Shown: positions 52,201 to 61,200 of the stretch, piece after piece | Numbering within the stretch: the stretch's first letter is position 1 | Layout: every line of letters begins with the position of its first letter | DNA from: Aquila chrysaetos chrysaetos | Lineage: Eukaryota > Chordata > Aves > Accipitriformes > Accipitridae | NCBI RefSeq assembly: GCF_900496995.4 | Contig: NC_044012.1 | Coordinates: forward strand, 2,666,001 to 2,730,000 | Reading direction: 5' to 3' | Length of the DNA: 64,000 nt | Position numbers and translations under genes: made by a program | The notes under the pieces: model-generated | What the model was told of the DNA's origin: nothing | The model's database searches: none | What the model saw: only the letters and a program-made list of their open reading frames with translations

Positions 52201-55200
52201 CCCACCCCTCTCTTCGTCCACCGAGACCTGCCTGGAGAAGTGAGCGCTCTTGTTCCTGCAGGAAGGACCCAGGGGCGGCGTGGAGGAGGGACTGGCAGGG
52301 AAGCTCTGCAGCGGGCTGTCATCGGGAGTCAGGTCGGACGGGGTGGTCCCTTTGCGGTACAGCTCCGGACTCTCTTGTTGGAGAGGTGTCCCGGTGGAGA
52401 GGACCTCAATGTCATCGCTCGAGTTCTGGCGCTTCGGTCTCTGGCATTCGAGCCCTTTTTGTGTAGTCGTTAAGAGAAAAGAGAGAGGGAGAGAAATGCA
52501 ACAGGATTATTTCTATTCTGCGGGCGCCCACCAGGTTTTTCACGGCAAAGAATAGGGCTGAGAGTGTTGGAAGGCAGGGGGACCGCGGGGCAAGAGCAGG
52601 ACAGCAGCAGCGTAGCACAATAAACGGCTTCTGCTACTAGATCGAGAGAAAAGGCATCGCCGGTTTTACACCGAACCCGCTATCACCCCCAGCATCCGCA
52701 GAGCAGTGCGGTGCAAGCGGCTGCAGCCCGGCACACGAAACGGTTTGGCATCAGCCACCGGCGTTGTCAAGACAGAGGCATTCTGCACTAAGGTTGTGTT
52801 TCTCCACTGCTGTTAACCCAAGGGCTACCAGTCCTTTTAGAACCCCCCCCCAGCACCACCGTGGCTCTCATTTCCAGCTGATTCAAACAGGCTCAAGGGC
52901 GGCTGCTCCTTTAGCCCCCGCAGTTCTGGCCGCCCCTGCTGCCGGTGGGCACCCTGCTTGCTTGGGTTCACGCGTGGCAGACCGTTGTGTATGTACTGCA
53001 AGTAAAAGGACTTGCAATAGTTGCAATGCGGGGAAGCCACTCGTGATGCAGAGCTGCTCGGGCCCTGCCTGCGCTCTGCCTACAGCCCTGCTTTCCCTGG
53101 CAGGTCGCGGGGATGCAGCAGCATGCAGCCCCGCTCGAAAGCAGCTTGCGTTGCTCAACGGCACCATTCCTGCTCTGTGCATGCAGTCAGTCTAACCCCG
53201 CTAAGGGGGTCATGTCCCCGTCCATTGACCTTTTTTGGGGGCATCCATCTGGCCACCTTTTTCCGTCAGCTCCAAACCCCGTTTGCAGGCACGAGAGGGG
53301 AAATCTGAGATGCAGCCGGTGGTAGCCCACGGCTCACCCCGTGCCCCGCACTCATGTGTACTGGGAGCTGCTGGGATCACCCCGTGCCCGGCTCACTGCC
53401 GACAGCCTTCAACACCTCTCCCTGGATGGGAAACACATCGGCTTTGCAGCTGCGAGGTACAGAAGGGGAATCTCATCTCAGAGTTTTCCCAGGGAGATGG
53501 TCTCATCTGGGCAGATGCGCAAGCCTCCCATTAAGAAAAAAACCCACAAACTATACATCGAACAGCTTTCCTGCCCCGTACAGACAAGGAGGACACGGAC
53601 ATTTCCCCACTGAGCCCTGCTTGCTGGATGAGGTGGAGAGCACACGGGTGGTCGTGCCGCACATGTTTAGGTAGGAGCAAGGCTGCATGCTCAGGGCTAC
53701 GCGAGTACAACGTACACCAGCATCCTAATTTCATCGTGCTGAATGCACTTCACTCCCTTTGAGCCCAGAGCACACCCCAGACACTGTCTCCTTGGGGACA
53801 GGGACTGCAAGAGCGGCTGAGTGTCTTCTGCTGGAGGTGACCTGCTGGCAAGAAACATGTCGCTTCGCCGGACATTTAGAAAAAACTGCAACTTACCAAT
53901 CACTGATGAAACACCAAATTATTTCAAGGGGGTGCGAGCTAATAGTGGTTAATTCTCATTTTACCCTCTCAAGGCATAGTTGTTCCCAGCTAAAGCCATG
54001 CTAAATTACGTGAATAATTTGATAAATATATTAACTGCCTAATGCCCCTGAAACGCATCTAATTGCAATTGCTATGGCTAGACAAGAAATGAGTCTCAGA
54101 AAGGAAGAACTCAATTTCTTACCATGGTTTAAAAATAAATGCTCTGAAGCGCCTGCTCTAATCTCTCTACTTCTGCTGAGTAATTTTCTCTATCGCATCT
54201 TCTTGGGGAGCTGCTGCCGCCGGGATGTGCCTTCGCCCGCAGCCGTCCCCGCGTCCCACCATGCCGTGGTCCGGATACGTGCGGGGGATGCCGGGAGCGT
54301 GGGGATGGATGTCCCCATCGAAGCACTTGCAGGGGAGGTAAATAGTAACAAGGCTGCTTGGAAATTTCCTTCTCGATGGGAAATTGCCTTCTAATGACTG
54401 TCAATTTTTTTGTATTATTTGCCACAGAAAATTCTGTTTGTGTTTTGGGACAACACTCAGATTGTTCAGTCTTAGTTCGTTCCCTGTGTCCCTGTTTGTC
54501 TGTGGGAGACTGAACCTCCTGGGATTTGTCTGGGGCCCCTGAGCAATCCTTGTACTGGTGGGAAATTGTCGTGAAGGAGAAAAGTGGAGTTCACCCCCTC
54601 CCTTTTCATGCAGAAAAACTGTCTCTGGGGAAACACACAGACTGATTTTGGGGCTGTTGTTCAGATGTTCCCGTTCCAGCCACCCTCCAATATCACAGAT
54701 GGGAAACTGAGGCAGGGAGGGAATAAATGGCTTCATATCAGAAAGCTCTAAAGCCAGCTATTGAAGCGGGCTCACCCAAGACTTGGGGTGTCCCTGTTTG
54801 TCTCAGGCTTTGACCGAGCTTCCCCAGCTCAGGTCTCCAGGGCTCTTGCTGGAGTTGCAGGGACTTGAAAGCTTCTCACCAGCTCCAATGACCCCAAAGC
54901 CGATCTTCAACCAGCCACAGCCTCGCTACACCCGCTGCTCCTGCACCTTAGCACCAACCCCAATCTCCCCCGGTTCCCCGAGCCCCACGACGGAGGCAAG
55001 AAAGCCCAGTGACGCTCCAGCATCCTCACCCTGGAGACCCATGCCAGGGACCACGTTATTAAGCACCTTCTCATCCTAAATCTTCCCCACCCAGACCTGC
55101 AACGAGCTGAGCTAATTCTGCCTCTCCACGGGTTAATTCCCTGAGTTTTGCAGCCCCTGGCTGGGGCTCGCAGACAAGCAGGGGCCGGCGATGCCGGGGC

Positions 55201-58200
55201 ACGGCTGCCTCTCCAGCCCCGGAGCCCTGTGGGGACACAGGCGTTTCCTTGCGGAGGAACTCGACAGATGCACGGTGCCGTCTTGCCGGCTTTCAACACC
55301 CGAGGATGTGCAACAATTATTCCGAGCTAAAATTAGTTGCGGAGCACGTGATGTTCCTGGAAGAACGGTTGTGAGAGCGTGAAGGAGGATGTGGAGCACC
55401 AAATCTGGATTTCCAGCAGGATTGAGGCAGCCGTGCCCAGCCGCGGCATCTTCAGAGCCGAGCACATGCCCCTTGGGAGCTGCCATGCCCCTGAGGACTC
55501 ACGTATGGGATTCGGGAGCGATGCCGAGCTTCTGCCTCTGCCACCGACATGCTACCGTCACCTTGGGGGAGTCACTTCACCAGCACCGTGGGCTGACCCT
55601 GCAGCGAGCGTGATGGGGATGTGGAAGATCCCCCCAGCAGACAGAGATGGAAAACCACAGCGGAGAGGGTGATGCACGGTACTGAGCAGGGATACTTTTT
55701 GCTTTTTCCAGGTGAAGGCTTTGCGGCACTGCTGTGGTATGTCTGGGGTTGCTGGAGCGGGAGCCGGTGCCTGCCAGTCTGGAGACTGTGTCTGCTCAAA
55801 TAGGGGCTGTGCTGCGGGGATGATCTGGGCCAGGATACCCGCGGGGCTGACGTGGAGGTGGGCATGAAACGCCCTGTGCTGCTGTGAAGGTGGGTGGCAC
55901 ACAGCACCCACGATGCTGGGCAAAGTGCGCACATCCAGCACGCACGATGCTGGGCAAAGTGGGCACATCCAGCACGCACGATGCTGGGCAAAGTGGGCAC
56001 ATCCAGCATGCATGATGCTGGGCAAAGTGGGCACATCCAGCACACACGATGCTGGGCAAGGAGGGTGGCATGCAGCCCCTGCAGCACTGTGCAAGGTGGG
56101 CGCATACAGCCCCTGCAACGCCGTGCAGTGTGGTGGCAGCTCGTCCCATCCCTGCTGCCGCTCCCCCCAGCCAGCTGCCCCCCCGGCCTGAGGTTACGGG
56201 GTCTGTGGGGTGGCACGGCCGCTCGCAGCTATTATCTGCCTGACTTGGTCCGCCGGCGCTCCCAGGTTTCCCGACACATCTTGGATGGTGTGTTTGTTTT
56301 TTAATGTGCTCTAAGTGGAAACTCCTTCCCCCCCGCCCTTCACTCACACACAACCCACCCAGACATGAGCACCAGAAACACAAGCCCCAACACAAGTCAA
56401 GCACCATGTCCCTGTCTAGAAGCTAGTAAAAAATGTATTACCTAAAAATATCTTTTCAAGAAGTGATTTAAAACAGCAAAGTCTTGGCCAGAGGAAATGG
56501 AGATGAGGAATATCTCAGGGCTGAAGAAGCCCCTGGGACCACACAGCCCTGCGAAAAAGCTCAGATCTCCGACATACAAATTGGACAACCGTAGGAGCAG
56601 AAATGCTGAGGAGTGATTGAATAGGGCTGTGCCTTCTTCCAGAGAGCTCCGTGGGGCACAGCTGTGAGGGGCTCTGCCCCCCCGAAATGCCCATTTCGTG
56701 GCTTTGCTACGCACCCCATCCCAGCTCAGGCAGGTTCACAGCTGGAGCCAGACCTCAAACCCCGTCTGGCTCATCGCTGCTGAGCCGTGGGATGCCCCTG
56801 GCCGCCCCTGCAGCCTCCGTGCCACGGTTAAGTGAGGACTCGTGCATGGGCTGGCTGGTCCAAAAGATGCAATGATCCCTTTTCCCCGGCCTCGGGGAAC
56901 GGCACCACCGACATGAGTCACCGGCACCAGCGCCTGGAGCAATTAAGCCGAATGAGTAATCTTCAGTTAGAGAGCTGGAAGGGGGAGAAAATAATGATAG
57001 AAGCCTCCTAATGAGGACTTGATGCAGGAAAACTTTTGAATAAAACCATTCACATCTATTAATTACTATGTTAATTATTGCTGTAGGGACTTGGAGCTTT
57101 CCACTCCCACTCACAGCAGCCCCTCTCGCTCCCGGATAGGCGCAGCCTTCGAAGGGCAAATCCTGCCTGTGCCTTTGCCGGTTAGCAGACCCCTGCCCGA
57201 CCGCGGCTTCGCTTCGGCTTCCTCCTCCCTGAGCCTTTGCTGAGCCCGACCCTCTTGTCAACCAGCAAAAATTTGGACAAACCGGCAAGAAACGTCGAAG
57301 ACGATGGAGGGGAGGAAGAGCCACCAGGCAAACCTTAAATGTGCATTTCCCCACACGCACAAGCGACTGATTTGCACGCCCAAGTGAAGGATTAGGTACC
57401 AACGTGCTCTGCCCCAGCTCTGCAAGCCCAAGCATTCGAAAGAAATAATGAACCATAAAAGCCATGGGGGTAAAATCAGTGACCGCCTCTGGGATCATTT
57501 GTGTTCACGTTTTGCTTTCAGAGCTCTTGTTGGATTTTTTCCTGTGCAACCGTCAAGGACTACAAATTAAAAAAATGGGGGTGTTTTGGTGTGAAAAGAG
57601 GAGATCCCTGTATCGACAGGACTGCACAAGGTGGAAGTGTTGAATATTGAAAGCCTTGTGCTAAAACCCCCGAAAACCGGTGTTATGGGGCAGTGTCCCA
57701 CCCCAAGAGTCCCGGTGAGGACCGGGAGCTGCGGGCACAGACCGAGCCTCCGCGCAGGGCTCATTTTGGGGGATTTTGGGTCTCTGCAGGGCCGAGCAGG
57801 GCAGAGAGCAGCACGGGGCCAAAGCCGCATCCGCGGGGCCGGGCGGCACGGCGGCACGCACTGACCGTTTTCCCTGTGCTGGAAGGAAGGCGAAAACTCT
57901 TTGGCAGTGATCCTGGCGATCCGCGCTTCCTCCTGAGCTTTCTGCGCCGCCGTCACAGCCGCCTCCGCCTTGGCCCTGGAGTGAGAGGTCCTGCAAGGCA
58001 ACCAGAGAGACAAGGACCACATTAGGCAGCTTCCCTCTGCAGACCAAGGCACGCAGAAACCCAACTTGCCCCCACGATACCCCTTTGCCCCAATCCCCTT
58101 TGGCTGCGACGGAGGAGCCGCCGCCGGCACGGGTGATGTGACATCGCCAACACATTCACAAACTGCTTCTCAGTCTGCAAATCACCCAGGCGATTTGGAA

Positions 58201-61200
58201 ATAGGGGCAGGATGGTTTGTTCCCCCGGGGATGCAGCACCCCGAAGCAGGCTGGTCCCCTCCATCACGCATCCCTCTGCGGAGGACCCCAGCCCGGCAAA
58301 CATCTGCAGCAACCTCTGCGTGCATCTCCCGTCAGCCTCAGGCCTGAATTTAAAGCCGGTGGGTTTTTTTTTTAACCAAAACCATTTGCTTTTGGATGAA
58401 AAAGTGAAGATTTCCACCCCCGCCACCACACATTTTGCGTAAAATGCTGGATGTAAATACAAGCGCGGTTTGTCACCGAGAGCAAAGGTAGGAGCGGGGG
58501 GCTTGCTGTCGGTACTGCCTCTGACACCCCTTAACGCACCTTTATTGGGGCATTTTTTTCACTCTGGGTGAGTGACTGTACCCTGCACTCACCCGTTACC
58601 AGCGATTCCCCAGACACTCGTGTTTGATGGTATTTCATCCCATCGCTCAGGATTTACACCCTCTTATACAGCCGCTCTGCAGCATTCCTGTGAGCAGCCT
58701 TCGGAGGCTGGTTTGCCCCTTCCCCTTAGCTGAGCTATCGAGGCACTTTAAAAAAAAAAAAGCCTGTTCCTACCCACCCTGGTGCAGGCAGCGTTATAAA
58801 TAGCTCAGCTGATTTCTTTTCCCTCCAAAATCAGGCCCTCCATCTCCTTTAATCATTTTTTTTTCTGCCGCTCTCTGAATTCCCTCTAATTTTTCGACAT
58901 CTGCTCGGAGAGGAGTGCCATTTCTGACAGGCTCCTATAAATGGAAAATAGGGCTAGTAATGTGCCTGGCGTTGCATCGTGCAGCACAAACCGAGGATAT
59001 GAAACCGGGGGTGTGTGCGTCTGTGTGCCGTCACCTCTCTGAGCCCGGGCGAGATGCCTGGTCCCTGCTCCTCGAGCTGACCTGTCGCTTGTTTTCAAGT
59101 GCTGACAAGTTGTCTTTGCTCTAATAAGTGCTTTATTTATATAAATTGGCTGCTTTGGAGTAGCCGAGGGAGCGGATATGACCCGTTGTCCTGGAGCTAT
59201 CACAGGTGGTGGAGGGGCTGCGGTGATGCTGTTGCAGGTCCCGCAGGTCCTCCATGACTGATGCAACCAAAAATTGGTTTTAAATGGCTTTTTACCCGCC
59301 CTGGGTCCAGTGCTTACTCTGCTCAACACTCATGCAGGGTTGGAGGAGTGGACAGGCATGTTATGGCCCCATCCCCTGGTATCCCAGTTCAGCTCTTTTA
59401 GGAGGAGCAGGGATGCTCCGAGCAGGAGCTGCAGCAGACTCCTGGGAGAGGAGGCACAAACTGCTCCCGTTTTTGGCACAAATGTGGACGGTGGGAAAGG
59501 CTGGGGCGTCAGACCCACCGATTAAACCCCCCCAGTTGTCAAGAACGGTGCTACCTGAGGCTTAAAATTAAGATGCTGACTCTCTCAGGTTGTTAAAAAG
59601 GCTGGCATCTTCCACGGGAGCTTCTCAGTGGTCTGGACATCGGGTCCCGAAGATCCTCCATCCCTCTATCCCTTCGCCATCTCCTTAAACTGGAAACTGT
59701 TCAGGGAAGGGACTGTCCCTCCCGTACTGCAGCACATTTATAGAGCAGGCTGCTGGCCCCCACTGGCCTGATACAAAGGACTAATAATGTCTGAGAGTGT
59801 CTGGACCGAACTCAGCAGGCAGGATTACACGCTGCCTTCCTAAACTCCTCCCCGGAGATGTAACTGGAGGCAGTTATCTGTCACTTCTTGCCAGGGAAGG
59901 AGGTTGGAAGTGCTGAAAAGCAGCTTCTGCCACTTCCAAGGGTCCCGGGGACACACAAATGTGTCTGCAGAGCGGGAGGTTGAGCTGGAAGAGCATACGT
60001 GGAGCCACCACCCAAGCCATGCTCCCCTCTCCAGCATTCATCACCTCCCCTTTTCTCATCAAAATGGGTCAAAATCACCATCCCTGGGGGATGGAGGGAT
60101 TTCCAGCCCTAGAAAACTCACTCCGGTGGCTTCTGGACTAGTTCACCCCCGTGGACTCCACGATCCGCCCAGGAAGAGCAGCAGCTAGGGCCTTTGGCCC
60201 AGAAAGAGTTAAAAATCAATCACATTAATTAAGCCATCTCTGATCTAAAATATACTCAATACCCACAAAGTGGATATAACGTTGAGCGCTGCGCAGAGGC
60301 GCAGGCAGGCTTAATTGTTTGTAATGCTCTCTAAGATGCTTGGAGGAGAGGCGCTGTCGGAGTGAAAAGCAGAATTATGGTGATCTATACGTTGCATAAT
60401 AAAATACATAAGTATTCCCAAATAAATGCAAGTAATCCAGTTAGTGTTCGCATGACTTTGTCACATACTAAATTTAACAGCTGTCTCTTTTATACATGCC
60501 TGCTGCTCGTAGCGTGCGCTAAATCTTAATTCCCCAGTTAATTGCTTGAGTTTATTTCCTTGTAAAGCAGGTCTTTCTCCCTGACACATAGACAGGGCCC
60601 GATCTAATCACTCTTCTCCTCCTGCCATAAGTGCTACCATAAATCCTTCCCGGACAGAGATGCCATCCTGGAAACCACACTCAAAATAAGACTGGATCCT
60701 TCCCTATGGATTCACCACAGCTGGAGGAGGAGGCTGGGGATGCTCAGAGGTGGGAGGAATTAAACAGATCCTCTTGCATCGCTCCTTCATTACCTCCTGT
60801 GGCGTCCTCCATCCCATAACGAGCCCACAGGACAAAAGCTGTTGTTTGATGGACAAGCAGGGGAGAAGGAGCAACACATCTCGGACTGATGGAGATGGCC
60901 GGAGCTCTCTGGACATCAGCACACCCAAGTGCAGAGGGACTTTTGAGGATGGTTATAACCTCTAAATCCCATTTTAGTGCACATCACCATCCCAGCTGAA
61001 CTGGGGAAGGGTGTTTCAGCAAGGATGGGATTGGGAAGAGCCAGAAGGGAGATGGTGGGGGTGGTTTATAGCTCTTGAAACCCAAGGGTCCGGTTTGGGT
61101 TGGGGCAGAGTCCACACTGAGACTGGCTTGGAATATTTTATTTATTAATTTTTTGCCAAGCTGACTCACTCTTCTCGGAGGATGACCGGGCAAGTGGTCA

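Larger units (their letters stand above)
52455..57865 (-). other. JPH3: JPH3 intron between helical and divergent-region exons
   Basis: This 5.4 kb intron contains a MIR-like fragment (54,690-54,765) and a 34-bp minisatellite (about 55,905-56,100). Two AT-rich islands rich in homeodomain-type motifs lie near 53,930-54,140 and 56,940-57,090. The remainder is GC-rich. No other exon was recognised. Confidence 0.75.

Noticed and set aside
51421-52221. Stand-alone 266-codon gene starting at the internal ATG
   Set aside because: The frame is open upstream to the splice acceptor at 52,455 and matches JPH3. The last codons past the donor at 51,535 are intron read-through.
55905-56100. CRISPR-like array
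   Set aside because: The units are directly contiguous 34-bp repeats without unique spacers, in a vertebrate intron.
55572-56407. Long minus-strand ORFs of 186-214 codons rich in Cys, Pro and His
   Set aside because: They are produced by the 34-bp minisatellite and its GC-rich flank. The peptide is only the repeat read in successive frames, with no splice or family evidence.
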